From positions 30,016-94,015 of the forward strand of contig SVKJ01000006.1 in the NCBI GenBank assembly GCA_015068525.1: 64,000 bases of DNA. The letters run 5' to 3'. The DNA is from Oscillospiraceae bacterium (lineage in GTDB: Bacteria; Bacillota; Clostridia; UMGS1840; HGM11507). Below the pieces are notes generated by a model. That model did not search any database and was not told where the DNA came from. It was given only the letters and a program-made list of their open reading frames with translations. The position numbers and the translations under genes were made by a program. This document shows positions 1 to 8,632 of the stretch, piece by piece; within the stretch, counting starts at the first letter, position 1, and each line of letters starts with the position of its first letter.

Positions 1-16
1 TAGTCGGAGGATTGAA

Positions 17-1768
17 ATGGCTTTATATTTTGATGATATGCTTTTAGAAGAGATCAGACAAAGAAATGATATTGTAGATTTAATTTCAATGTATACCGAC
101 CTTAAGCAAAGCGGAAACAGATTCCTGGGGTTATGTCCTTTCCATAAGGAAAAGACCCCGTCTTTTTTTGTTAATAAAGAGGATCAGCTTTATTATTGTT
201 TTGGCTGTCACGAGGGCGGAAATATCATAAATTTTGTTGAAAAAGTGAATAATCTTGATTTTATTGAGGCCGTTAAATTTCTTGCCGAAAGAGGCGGAGT
301 TAATCTTCCTGAAGAAAACGGCGAAGTTTCAAAAGAACATCAACTTAAAAAAGATATTTATGAGATAAATAAGGCTTCTGCCATTTATTTTCATAATAAC
401 CTTATGAATGATAAGAATGCTCTTAAGTATCTTACTGACAGAGGGCTTGATATAAAAACGATAAAAAATTTTGGCTTGGGGTATTCTAAAAGTACATATA
501 CTGACCTTTACGAACATTTAAAACTCAAAGGATTTTCCGAGTGGGCAATGTTAAAAGCAGGAGTTATTTCTAAAAAGGAAAATGGAGTTTATGATTTTTT
601 CAGAGGAAGAATAGTATTTCCTGTTATAGATTTGAGAGGAAATGTACTTGCTTTCAGCGGACGTGTTATGGATGACAGTTTGCCCAAATACCTTAACACA
701 GGCGAAACTGAAGCCTTTAAGAAAAGGCAGAACTTATTCGGACTTAATCTTGCTAAAAACTCAAAGAAAGATTATATTATACTTGCAGAAGGTCAGATGG
801 ATGTTATTGCACTCCATAAATATGGCTTTAACAATGCTGTAGCCTCGCTCGGTACAGCGTTTTGTGAGGAACATGCAAAACTTATAAAAAGATACGCAAA
901 AAAAGTAGTGATTTGTTATGATAATGATACAGCAGGGCAAAACGCAACAAATAAAGCAGCAGATTATTTAATTTCGGAAGGTATATTTGTAAATGTTGCA
1001 ATACTGAAAGGCGGAAAAGACCCTGATGAAATTTTAAAAAAATCAGGGGAAGAGTATTTTTCAAATATTATAAAAAATGCACCTACATATATGGAATATC
1101 TTTTAAACAAAGAGATTCTGAACCACGATTTAAACACAATGGAAGGAAAAATTTCCTATGCACGAAGCGCAACCAATCACTTAACCAAAGTTATTGACCC
1201 GCTGGAGCGTGAACTATATATTAAAAGAATTTCAAGAGAACTTGATATAAGTGAGGAACTGATTTACGGAGAACTTAAAAAAATCAGCAGTTTCACAAAA
1301 AGAAATGAAGAAAAAAAGCAGGAAATTAAAGAAAATATAAAAAGGCAAAAGGAAACATCTGTAGATAAAATAAATAATAATCTTGATGTTTGCGAAGGGG
1401 AACTTATAAATATTCTTATAAATAATATAACGTGGTTTAAACGACTTAGAAATCATCTTGGTGATAATTATTTCTCTTTTGAAATTTATAACAAAATTTT
1501 TTCCACGTTATCCTCTCTTATGGAAGAAAGAGGCGGATACGATATTAATATGATTGTGGACAGGCTTTCGGAAAAAGAAAAGGGAAAAATTATAAGATTT
1601 AAAATGAAAGAGTTAAACTACGAGGTAAATGAAAAAAATATCTCTGAACTTTTGAAACGAATAGAGTATCTTAAAAATCAGCAAAATGTTGCAAATGCAG
1701 ACTCTGTGGAAGACTTGAATGCACAACTTATGAAACTTAGAAATAAGGAATCTATGAATAATAAATAA
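17..1768 (+). CDS. dnaG: DNA primase DnaG
   Basis: Primase that lays down the RNA primers for replication. The N-terminal CHC2 zinc finger is visible with Cys40, His43, Cys61 and Cys64. The TOPRIM catalytic core follows, with the acidic EGQMDV motif near residue 257 and the metal-binding YDNDTAG motif near residue 300. The Lys/Glu-rich last ~150 residues fit the helical part that contacts the replicative helicase. At 583 aa the length is close to the usual ~600. GGAGG sits about six bases before the chosen ATG; a second ATG at codon 8 has no such site. rpoD follows after 44 bp, the classic Firmicutes dnaG-rpoD arrangement. Confidence 0.97.
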   Translation: MALYFDDMLLEEIRQRNDIVDLISMYTDLKQSGNRFLGLCPFHKEKTPSFFVNKEDQLYYCFGCHEGGNIINFVEKVNNLDFIEAVKFLAERGGVNLPEENGEVSKEHQLKKDIYEINKASAIYFHNNLMNDKNALKYLTDRGLDIKTIKNFGLGYSKSTYTDLYEHLKLKGFSEWAMLKAGVISKKENGVYDFFRGRIVFPVIDLRGNVLAFSGRVMDDSLPKYLNTGETEAFKKRQNLFGLNLAKNSKKDYIILAEGQMDVIALHKYGFNNAVASLGTAFCEEHAKLIKRYAKKVVICYDNDTAGQNATNKAADYLISEGIFVNVAILKGGKDPDEILKKSGEEYFSNIIKNAPTYMEYLLNKEILNHDLNTMEGKISYARSATNHLTKVIDPLERELYIKRISRELDISEELIYGELKKISSFTKRNEEKKQEIKENIKRQKETSVDKINNNLDVCEGELINILINNITWFKRLRNHLGDNYFSFEIYNKIFSTLSSLMEERGGYDINMIVDRLSEKEKGKIIRFKMKELNYEVNEKNISELLKRIEYLKNQQNVANADSVEDLNAQLMKLRNKESMNNK

Positions 1769-1812
1769 AAAAATTTGTATAATAATAAGATAGTACTGAA
1801 AGGAGAAACCAG

Positions 1813-2895
1813 ATGTCTGAGGTAGTGAGTAAAAGAACGGCTATTAAAGAATTACTGGAACTTGCAAAAACCAATAATAAAATAACTTTAGGGGAACTTA
1901 ATGACCGTTTAAGCGAAATTGATTTAAATGTTGAGGACATTGAAAAAATCTACGAAAAGTTAGAAAAAATGGGTGTTGAAATTGTCAATGACCCTGAGAG
2001 TGACAATCCTGAAGATATGGACTTTAAAGAACAGGATGTTGAAGAAATTATTCTTCAGGACGGTGTTGGCATTGATGACCATGTCCGTATGTACTTAAAA
2101 GAAATAGGTAAAGTACCTCTTTTGTCAATGGAAGAAGAGATTATGTATGCTCAGCGTATGGCAGAAGGTGATGAAACTGCTAAGCAGATGCTTGCAGAAG
2201 CAAATTTAAGACTTGTTGTATCCATTGCTAAAAGGTATGTTGGAAGAGGTATGTTGTTTTTAGACTTAATTCAGGAAGGGAATTTAGGTCTGATTAAAGC
2301 GGTTGAAAAGTTTGATTTTACAAAAGGATTTAAATTTTCTACTTATGCTACATGGTGGATAAGGCAGGCGATTACAAGAGCTATTGCTGACCAGGCAAGA
2401 ACTATAAGAATTCCTGTTCATATGGTAGAAACAATTAATAAACTTTTAAGAGTTTCAAGACAACTGTTACAGGAACTTGGCAGAGATCCAACTCCTGAAG
2501 AACTTTCAAAAGAACTTAATATGTCGGTTGAAAAGGTAAGAGAAATCCAGAAAATCAGTCAGGACCCTGTATCTTTGGAAACCCCTATCGGCGAAGAGGA
2601 GGACAGTCACCTTGGCGACTTTATTCAGGACTCAGATGCTCAATCTCCTGCAGATGCCGCAGCATATACCTTGCTTAAAGAACAGTTCCAGGAAGTTTTA
2701 GGAACATTAACACCTAGAGAAGCAAGAGTATTAAAACTCCGTTTCGGTTTGGAAGACGGGCAGATGCGTACTTTGGAAGAAGTAGGTAAAGAATTTAATG
2801 TTACAAGAGAAAGAATAAGGCAGATTGAAGCAAAAGCCTTAAGAAAATTAAGGCATCCATCAAGAAGTAAGAAATTAAAAGACTTCCTTAATTAG
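1813..2895 (+). CDS. rpoD: RNA polymerase primary sigma factor RpoD (SigA)
   Basis: Housekeeping sigma-70 factor that directs RNA polymerase to -10/-35 promoters. An acidic N-terminal region (residues ~1-85, region 1.1 type) precedes region 1.2 ([17 protein letters not shown]). Region 2 contains [17 protein letters not shown] near residue 174. Region 3 follows, and region 4 ends in the helix-turn-helix [18 protein letters not shown]. The length (360 aa) is typical of SigA from Firmicutes, which lacks the long insert of E. coli RpoD. An AAAGGAG site lies just ahead of the ATG. The 44-bp gap after dnaG contains a TATAAT at 1778-1783 that could give rpoD its own weak promoter, but no good -35 is seen. 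Confidence 0.97.
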   Translation: MSEVVSKRTAIKELLELAKTNNKITLGELNDRLSEIDLNVEDIEKIYEKLEKMGVEIVNDPESDNPEDMDFKEQDVEEIILQDGVGIDDHVRMYLKEIGKVPLLSMEEEIMYAQRMAEGDETAKQMLAEANLRLVVSIAKRYVGRGMLFLDLIQEGNLGLIKAVEKFDFTKGFKFSTYATWWIRQAITRAIADQARTIRIPVHMVETINKLLRVSRQLLQELGRDPTPEELSKELNMSVEKVREIQKISQDPVSLETPIGEEEDSHLGDFIQDSDAQSPADAAAYTLLKEQFQEVLGTLTPREARVLKLRFGLEDGQMRTLEEVGKEFNVTRERIRQIEAKALRKLRHPSRSKKLKDFLN

Positions 2896-2898
2896 TTA

Positions 2899-3177
2899 TT
2901 AGGCACTCGGGAGTCGAACACCTTATGGTTTAAAATTAGAAATTTCGCTTAATCCTGCAGAAATTCCTGCGAATATACGAAAGTATTATCCTTGAAATTT
3001 ATTTGTCTAAAACAAAATTTCTAAATTTTAAACTCTTCGACCTTAAACGTAGGAAAATTTTTAAGATTTTTAATGCGAAGGACGAAGTCAGGCTGTCGCC
3101 TTACGAGGACGCCAAATTAAAAAGATTAAGATTTAACAAGTTTAAGGCATAAGGGGGTTTGGCTCCCGAGTGCCTAA
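2899..3177. repeat. 279-bp MITE-like inverted-repeat element
   Basis: This element fills the gap between rpoD and metY. Its ends are perfect 15-bp terminal inverted repeats: TTAGGCACTCGGGAG at 2899-2913 and its complement at 3163-3177. Similarity continues inward to about 27 bp. Inside are two further near-palindromes. 2929-2945 pairs with 3014-3031 (17 of 18 with one indel). About 3040-3078 pairs imperfectly with 3107-3148. There is no ORF. The structure resembles a non-autonomous miniature element or a large structured repeat. A TA-type target duplication is possible but cannot be told apart from the repeat ends. No second copy is in this window. Any metY promoter must lie inside it. Confidence 0.7.
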
Positions 3178-3196
3178 AGAAAAGAGGTAATTAAAA

Positions 3197-4462
3197 ATGA
3201 AAATAGAAACAAAATGTCTTCATTCCGGTTACAAACCGGGAAATGGTGACCCAAGAGCACTCCCGATATATCAAAGTACAACATTCACTTTTGATTCAAC
3301 TGAATATATAGGCGATTTGTTCGACTTTTCAGCGAGCGCTCATTTTTACTCAAGACTTTCCAATCCGACTGTTGCAGCAGTTGAAGATAAAATTGCCGAC
3401 TTAGAGGGTGGTATAGGCGCGCTTTTAACATCTTCAGGTCAGGCGGCTACAACTATTTCGCTTCTTAATATATTAAAAAGCGGAGACCATTTTATAAGTT
3501 CTTCAACCATCTACGGTGGTACATATAATTTATTTAATGTAACTCTAAGAAAACTTGGTATTGATGTTACTTTTGTAGACCCTGAACTTCCTATAGAAGA
3601 ACTTCAGAAAGCGGTTAAACCTAATACAAAAGCAGTTTTTGGTGAAACTATTTCCAATCCTACAATAAATGTTTTGGATATTGAAAAGTTTGTTAAACTT
3701 GCTCATGATAATAATGTACCTTTTATTATCGACAATACTTTCGCAACACCTGTTTTACTAAGACCAATCGAATACGGAGCAGACATTGTTATTCACTCAA
3801 CCACAAAATATATGGACGGCCATGCAATTCAGGTTGGCGGAGCGATTATTGACAGTGGTAATTTCGACTGGAAGAAGAATGGGTTTACCGAACTTTATGA
3901 GCCGGACGAATCATATCACGGACTTATCTATACCGAACATTTCGGTAAAGCAGCATATATAGCAAAAGCAAGGGCACAAATGATGAGAGATTATGGTATG
4001 TGCCAGACTGCAAACGGTGCATTCCTTCTTAACTTAGGGCTTGAAACACTGCCTTTAAGAATGGCTAAACACTGTGAAAACGCAGAAAAAGTTGCAGAAT
4101 TTTTTGAAACAAGAAAAGAAATTAAGCATGTGGGCTATCCTACACTTAAAAATGATAAAAATTATGAACTTTATAAAAAATATCTGCCAAACGGTGCAAG
4201 TGGTGTAATTGCGATAATTATTGACGGCGGAAAAGAAAAAGCAGTTAAGTTTATGGATAATCTTAAATTAGCATCAAATGTTGTTCACGTTGCCGATATA
4301 CGAACCTGCGTTTTACATCCTGCAAGTGAAACTCACAGACAACTCAGTGACGAACAGTTAAAAGAAGCAGGTATTGATGCAGGTCTTATAAGAGTTTCTG
4401 TAGGTCTTGAAAATATAGATGATATTATAGCCGACTTTAAGCAGGCACTTGATAATATTTAA
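3197..4462 (+). CDS. metY: O-acetylhomoserine sulfhydrylase (MetY-type)
   Basis: PLP enzyme of the Cys/Met metabolism (gamma) family that makes homocysteine from O-acetylhomoserine and sulfide. The Schiff-base lysine is Lys204 in the motif HSTTKYMDGHA. The substrate/PLP-phosphate segments (SSGQAATTISLLNIL, IDNTFATP) and the C-terminal RVSVGLEN motif are all present. At 421 aa it matches the ~425-aa MetY subgroup rather than the ~380-aa MetB/MetC enzymes. AAGAGGTAATTAAAA precedes the ATG. The 300 bp upstream hold the inverted-repeat element, not a recognisable SAM riboswitch or T-box, so the control is unclear. A member acting on O-succinylhomoserine or another substrate is possible but less likely. 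Confidence 0.9.
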   Translation: MKIETKCLHSGYKPGNGDPRALPIYQSTTFTFDSTEYIGDLFDFSASAHFYSRLSNPTVAAVEDKIADLEGGIGALLTSSGQAATTISLLNILKSGDHFISSSTIYGGTYNLFNVTLRKLGIDVTFVDPELPIEELQKAVKPNTKAVFGETISNPTINVLDIEKFVKLAHDNNVPFIIDNTFATPVLLRPIEYGADIVIHSTTKYMDGHAIQVGGAIIDSGNFDWKKNGFTELYEPDESYHGLIYTEHFGKAAYIAKARAQMMRDYGMCQTANGAFLLNLGLETLPLRMAKHCENAEKVAEFFETRKEIKHVGYPTLKNDKNYELYKKYLPNGASGVIAIIIDGGKEKAVKFMDNLKLASNVVHVADIRTCVLHPASETHRQLSDEQLKEAGIDAGLIRVSVGLENIDDIIADFKQALDNI

Positions 4463-4464
4463 TT

Positions 4465-5559
4465 ATGAATACGATTACAAAGGAATATACAACTTTGCCC
4501 GAAAAAAATACGGGCAGAGTTGTATATCTTGATATTTTAAAAACTATAGCCATAATAGGCGTTCTTTTAATACATATTACATCGCGAGGTTTTTCAAACT
4601 TTGAATATTTAAGTTTTGATTATCTTGTATCTTCATTTGTGAATTCAACTGTGCGTTTTAGTGTGCCGATATTTATAATGGTAAGTGGAACGCTCTTTTT
4701 AAACGAAAAAAAGGAAATCTCCGTAAAAAAGATGTATTCAAAATATATCTTGAGGATTGTACTTACTCTTATATTTTTTGCGTGTGCTTACGAGATTTTT
4801 GATATTATGGCAGGCTATTTTTCAAAAGGAGTTTTTGAAGAAGCACAAATCAGAAAAGGGATAGAAAATCTTCTTACCTTAAACACTCATTTCCATTTGT
4901 ATTATCTTTATATAATAGTTATTATATATATGTTGGTACCTCTTTTGAAAGTGTTTTTAAAATCGGCAACAAGAAGAAATTTTGAGTATCTTTTAGGATT
5001 TTTATATTTATTTGCAATACTGTTACCATTTTTAAAGTCAATATTGCCATTTGATGTTATAGGAAAGGGTATGACGGGGCAGTATATGATAAATCTTACT
5101 TATGGAATGCTTTTTTATTTTCTTTTAGGACATTATTTTAATAAATATACTTTAACCAAAAAGACGCAAAATATAATAATTGTAATGGCGATTACAGCGG
5201 CAGTTGTGACATTTTTAACGACAACTTTCGAAACGAAAATTCACGGTCAGTTTACGGGAAGATATATAGAGGCGATGACTGTAAATGTAAGTCTTATGGC
5301 TGCAGGACTTTTTATATTTATAAAAAGAATTTCACATTATGTAAGGAATGATAAAATTTTTTCTTTAGTTTCCAATGCAAGTTTTACGATATACCTTGTG
5401 CATGATTTTTATAATATAATTTTAGATAAACTTGGTCTTAATCTTAACGCAGTTTCGACTCTTCTTTCAATACCATTATTACTTTTATTGGTGTCTGGCT
5501 TATCTTTTATAACTTATCTTATTTTAAGAAAAATACCTTTTTTAAATAAACTTTTGTAA
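4465..5559 (+). CDS. Acyltransferase family 3 membrane protein
   Basis: Integral membrane protein of 364 aa with about ten hydrophobic segments. It opens with the family signature YLDILKTIAIIGVLLIHITS, in which the conserved His lies in the first membrane helix. The family moves acetyl or succinyl groups onto sugars, polysaccharides or peptidoglycan (OatA- and WecH-like proteins). The substrate cannot be read from the sequence. The ATG comes two bases after the metY stop and has no convincing ribosome binding site, so translation probably depends on coupling to metY. The gene is followed 14 bp later by a lipid-kinase gene, which suggests a small envelope-related pair. Confidence 0.85.
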   Translation: MNTITKEYTTLPEKNTGRVVYLDILKTIAIIGVLLIHITSRGFSNFEYLSFDYLVSSFVNSTVRFSVPIFIMVSGTLFLNEKKEISVKKMYSKYILRIVLTLIFFACAYEIFDIMAGYFSKGVFEEAQIRKGIENLLTLNTHFHLYYLYIIVIIYMLVPLLKVFLKSATRRNFEYLLGFLYLFAILLPFLKSILPFDVIGKGMTGQYMINLTYGMLFYFLLGHYFNKYTLTKKTQNIIIVMAITAAVVTFLTTTFETKIHGQFTGRYIEAMTVNVSLMAAGLFIFIKRISHYVRNDKIFSLVSNASFTIYLVHDFYNIILDKLGLNLNAVSTLLSIPLLLLLVSGLSFITYLILRKIPFLNKLL

Positions 5560-5573
5560 AACGGAGAAAAACA

Positions 5574-6440
5574 ATGGGGAAAACTTATGTACTTTATAAT
5601 CCTCTTTCCAATAATAAAAGGGGAATGGAACTTGCAAAAACCGTAAAAGATATTATTACGGATGACGAGTTTGAGTTTTTAAATATTTTAAATATTGAAA
5701 ATTTAAAATCATTTATTAATGAAACGGATGAAAATGAAAAGGTTATTATTGCAGGCGGAGATGGAACATTAAATTATTTTTTAAACTGTTATGATGAGTT
5801 TGAGAAAAATGTATATTTTTATCCCTGTGGCAACGGAAATGACTTTGCCAGGGATATCGGATATTTAAATAAACTTATTCTTCTTAATGAACATATAAAT
5901 AAAATTCCGTATTGTTTCATAAACGGCGAAAAAAGGAAGTACATAAACGGAGTCGGAATAGGGATAGATGGTTATGTGTGTGCTAAAGTTAATGAAAAAC
6001 GCTTTGATAAAGAAGATGCAAGTTATATAAAAGTTGCATTAAAGGGAATATTTTCTGACTATAAAAGGTCAAATGCAACCGTATGGGTAGATGATAAAAA
6101 GTACAAATTTAATGATGTGTGGTTTTTATGTGCTATGAAAGGCAGATACTGCGGCGGTGGATTTATGATGACGCCAAAACAGGATAGGATGAGCGACAAA
6201 GGAGAGATATCTCTGCTTGTAGTTCATAATGCACCTATACCTAAAATTCTTCTTGCTTTCCTGCTTGTCTTTAAAGGTAAACACACGATTCTTAAAAAAA
6301 GCGTGTCAATCTTAACAGGCAATAGTATTAAAGCAGAGTTTGATACTCCGTCATATATGCAACTTGACGGCGAATCATATACCGATATATCAAAATTAGA
6401 GATTAAAACAGATACGAAAAAGAAAGCACTAATTATATAA
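5574..6440 (+). CDS. Diacylglycerol/lipid kinase family protein
   Basis: ATP-dependent lipid kinase of the DAGK catalytic family (DgkB/YegS-like), which acts at the inner face of the membrane and recycles or modifies diacylglycerol. The nucleotide-binding signature AGGDGTLNYFLN is near residue 65. A second conserved motif, PCGNGNDFARDIG, is near residue 85, and the C-terminal MQLDGE motif is near residue 260. The length (288 aa) fits the family. ACGGAGAAAAACA precedes the ATG. The gene closes the metY-acyltransferase-kinase group and is directly followed by a strong terminator. The exact lipid substrate is not known. Confidence 0.88.
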   Translation: MGKTYVLYNPLSNNKRGMELAKTVKDIITDDEFEFLNILNIENLKSFINETDENEKVIIAGGDGTLNYFLNCYDEFEKNVYFYPCGNGNDFARDIGYLNKLILLNEHINKIPYCFINGEKRKYINGVGIGIDGYVCAKVNEKRFDKEDASYIKVALKGIFSDYKRSNATVWVDDKKYKFNDVWFLCAMKGRYCGGGFMMTPKQDRMSDKGEISLLVVHNAPIPKILLAFLLVFKGKHTILKKSVSILTGNSIKAEFDTPSYMQLDGESYTDISKLEIKTDTKKKALII

Positions 6441-6478
6441 GAGGGTGTTTAAAAACTCATTTTTAAACACCCTCTTTT
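6441..6478 (+). terminator. Rho-independent terminator after the lipid kinase gene
   Basis: GAGGGTGTTTAAAAA pairs perfectly with TTTTTAAACACCCTC around a short loop and ends in CTTTTAG. It begins immediately after the stop codon. Confidence 0.93.
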
Positions 6479-6620
6479 AGGGGATAGGAAAAAAGTTTCA
6501 GAATGGACGAATTTAACCAAAATCCTTGATTTTGGGTCACCCGAAGGCGTACTAAGTACGTCGAGTGAATCATAAAAGATAATTTGACTCTATTATTTTT
6601 TATAAAAATCTTTACCTTTG

Positions 6621-7124
6621 TCTTGTTTTATTGAAGATTGCGGATATTAGGCTGTTGCTCATTATCCAGCCGTACCTGAAGGAAATGGTACAACAAGAAA
6701 ACCTGTAGGCAAAGGTAAACTACCTCCTGATATTGTGTGCAGTATCCGTGTAATCGCTGCAGGATGCGGTCTTGGAGAAATAGGTTGATCAAAAGTATTT
6801 CTTACTAAAAAATATGGTCCAAGGGTTCGTCTTGGTTTGACTTTTACTGATTGTGAACTTGAACCGGATCCGATTTTAGATACAGGCACTCTTTGTCTTC
6901 ACTGTGGTGCATGCGCCAGAGGATGTATCCGCTCCTGTATGGATGTGCTTGAAAGATCAGGAAGAATTGAACAGACTTTCCATAACAAGTATTTCAAGAA
7001 GGACAGATGGAAACTGCCTCTTCATCCTGAAAACATATCACGAGGTGTTAACCCTTACAGAGAAGAATATCTTGATAAACATTACCCCGGAATTCGTGAA
7101 AATGAGTACGAAAAGAAAGTATAA
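6621..7124 (+). pseudogene. Decayed 4Fe-4S protein (epoxyqueuosine-reductase-like C-terminal part)
   Basis: One continuous plus-strand frame reads as a protein remnant. FIEDCGY, an in-frame TAG (6648-6650), then AVAHYPAVPEGNG and LGEIG, an in-frame TGA (6786-6788), then SKVFLTKKYGPRVRLG. A CLHCGACARGC iron-sulfur motif and a normal 3' end at 7124 follow. Related 4Fe-4S proteins normally have Trp where the TGA stands, so a TGG to TGA change is likely. No start codon or ribosome binding site exists for the upstream part. Only a ~95-aa fragment starting at 6837 would be open, without a ribosome binding site. I call it a pseudogene of a QueG-like or related ferredoxin-type oxidoreductase; the exact parent is uncertain. 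The ~140 bp before it (6481-6620) hold no recognisable feature. Confidence 0.72.
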
Positions 7125-7150
7125 TAGTAAAATTAGTTTTTAAAACTTGT

Positions 7151-7188
7151 AATACCCCTGAGAGTGACTTTGTTCTCAGGGGTATTTT
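7151..7188 (+). terminator. Rho-independent terminator
   Basis: AATACCCCTGAGA pairs with TCTCAGGGGTATT around a ten-base loop, followed by a short T run. It sits 26 bp after the end of the iron-sulfur pseudogene, so it is a relic of that gene's operon. Confidence 0.85.
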
Positions 7189-7415
7189 GAGCATAAATGT
7201 TATAAAAAAAGACAAAATACGAAAGTTTGTTGAAAATAAACAAACAAATTGCAAAATGTTTGTAATAATTAACAACAAAAAAACTTTCTCTTTTAATTTA
7301 TAGGCAAAATGTATAATGAATTTAAAAAAAGTTTGTAAGATAATTCAATAGAAATATTTTTTTCGTTGTGGTATTATAGTATTGTAATTATTTTAATATT
7401 TGGAGGAATGTAAAC

Positions 7416-8525
7416 ATGGCTAGTTTATCACTAAGAAACGTTACAAAAAAATACACTGATGGTGTTACAGCTGTTTCTAATTTTAATCTTGAAATTGAAG
7501 ATAGAGAATTTATAATTCTTGTTGGTCCATCAGGATGCGGTAAATCAACAACTCTAAGAATGATTGCAGGCTTAGAAGAAATTTCTGACGGGGAAGTATA
7601 CATAGGCGACAAACTTGTTAACACTGTTGCCCCTAAAGACAGAGATATAGCGATGGTTTTCCAGAGTTATGCTCTTTATCCTCATATGACTGTTTTTGAC
7701 AATATGGCATTCAGCTTAAAATTAAAGAAACTTCCAAAAGCAGAAATCAAAGCAAAAGTTGCTGAAGCAGCTAAAATTCTTGATATTGAACACTTATTAC
7801 AAAGAAAACCTAAAGCATTATCAGGCGGTCAGAGACAGAGAGTTGCATTAGGTCGTGCTATCGTTCGTAACCCTAAAGTATTCCTTATGGACGAACCTCT
7901 ATCAAACCTTGATGCTAAATTAAGAGTTCAGATGAGAACTGAAATTTCTAAACTTCATCAGAAACTTGATACAACATTTATCTACGTTACTCATGACCAG
8001 ACTGAAGCGATGACAATGGGTACAAGAATTGTTGTTATGAAAGATGGTATTGTTCAACAGGTTGATACTCCTCAAAATCTTTATGATACACCAAACAATC
8101 TGTTTGTTGCAGGATTTATCGGAAGCCCTCAAATGAACTTTATCGATTCTAAATTAGAAAAGAAAGACGATGGCTACTATGTAGTATTCGGTTCTAACTC
8201 AGTTAAAATTCCTGAAGGTAAAGTTGTTGAAGGTCTTGATGAATATATCGGCAAAGAAATCGTTTTAGGTATCAGACCTGAAAATCTTCACGATGAAGAT
8301 GCATTTATCAATATGTCACCTGACAGTTGTATTGATATGTTAGTTGAAGTTGCTGAATTTATGGGTTCTGAAAGATTCTTATATCTTGACTATGAAGGTA
8401 ATAAATTTACTGCAAGAGTTAACCCAAGAAGTACAGCTCAACCTCAACAGGTTATCAAAGTTGCTCTTGATCTTAACAAAATTCACTTATTTGATAAAGA
8501 AACTGAAAAAGCAATTCTTAACTAA
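7416..8525 (+). CDS. Sugar ABC transporter ATP-binding protein (UgpC/MsmK type)
   Basis: ATPase subunit of carbohydrate-uptake ABC importers (CUT1, MalK/UgpC/MsmK class), working on the cytoplasmic side of the membrane. Walker A is GPSGCGKSTT (near residue 38), the signature is LSGGQRQRVALGRA, Walker B is VFLMDEPLSNLDA, and the switch His lies in YVTHDQTEA. The C-terminal ~130 residues form the OB-fold regulatory domain of this class. TTGGAGGAATGTAAAC precedes the ATG. The gene stands alone between two terminators with no permease nearby. This fits the known pattern of one shared (multitask) ATPase serving several importers, possibly including the one that uses the lipoprotein at 14.1 kb. A TATAAT at 7312-7317 may belong to its promoter. 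Confidence 0.92.
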   Translation: MASLSLRNVTKKYTDGVTAVSNFNLEIEDREFIILVGPSGCGKSTTLRMIAGLEEISDGEVYIGDKLVNTVAPKDRDIAMVFQSYALYPHMTVFDNMAFSLKLKKLPKAEIKAKVAEAAKILDIEHLLQRKPKALSGGQRQRVALGRAIVRNPKVFLMDEPLSNLDAKLRVQMRTEISKLHQKLDTTFIYVTHDQTEAMTMGTRIVVMKDGIVQQVDTPQNLYDTPNNLFVAGFIGSPQMNFIDSKLEKKDDGYYVVFGSNSVKIPEGKVVEGLDEYIGKEIVLGIRPENLHDEDAFINMSPDSCIDMLVEVAEFMGSERFLYLDYEGNKFTARVNPRSTAQPQQVIKVALDLNKIHLFDKETEKAILN

Positions 8526-8538
8526 TATGTATTATAAA

Positions 8539-8567
8539 AAACCAACAGTTAAACTGTTGGTTTTTTG
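8539..8567 (+). terminator. Rho-independent terminator
   Basis: ACCAACAGTTT and AAACTGTTGGT form a perfect stem followed by TTTTTT. It ends the ATPase gene and insulates sigG. Confidence 0.92.
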
Positions 8568-8632
8568 TATATATAAATCCCCTTAGGGCAATAATTTAAT
8601 TATAAAATGAATTTGCACTTAGGAGGAAATCT

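Noticed and set aside
1778..1783. Separate rpoD promoter in the dnaG-rpoD gap
   Set aside because: A TATAAT is present, but no acceptable -35 at the right distance; noted in the rpoD entry only.
2896..3196. SAM riboswitch or T-box upstream of metY
   Set aside because: No SAM-I core, T-box specifier/antiterminator sequence or S-box stem is visible; the segment is explained by nested inverted repeats.
6786..6788. TGA read as tryptophan (recoded genetic code)
   Set aside because: TGA is a normal stop elsewhere (for example after sigG), and the same frame also has a TAG, so decay is simpler.
6662..6889. Minus-strand 75-codon frame over the iron-sulfur remnant
   Set aside because: It is a shadow of the pseudogene, which is explained by homology-like motifs on the plus strand.
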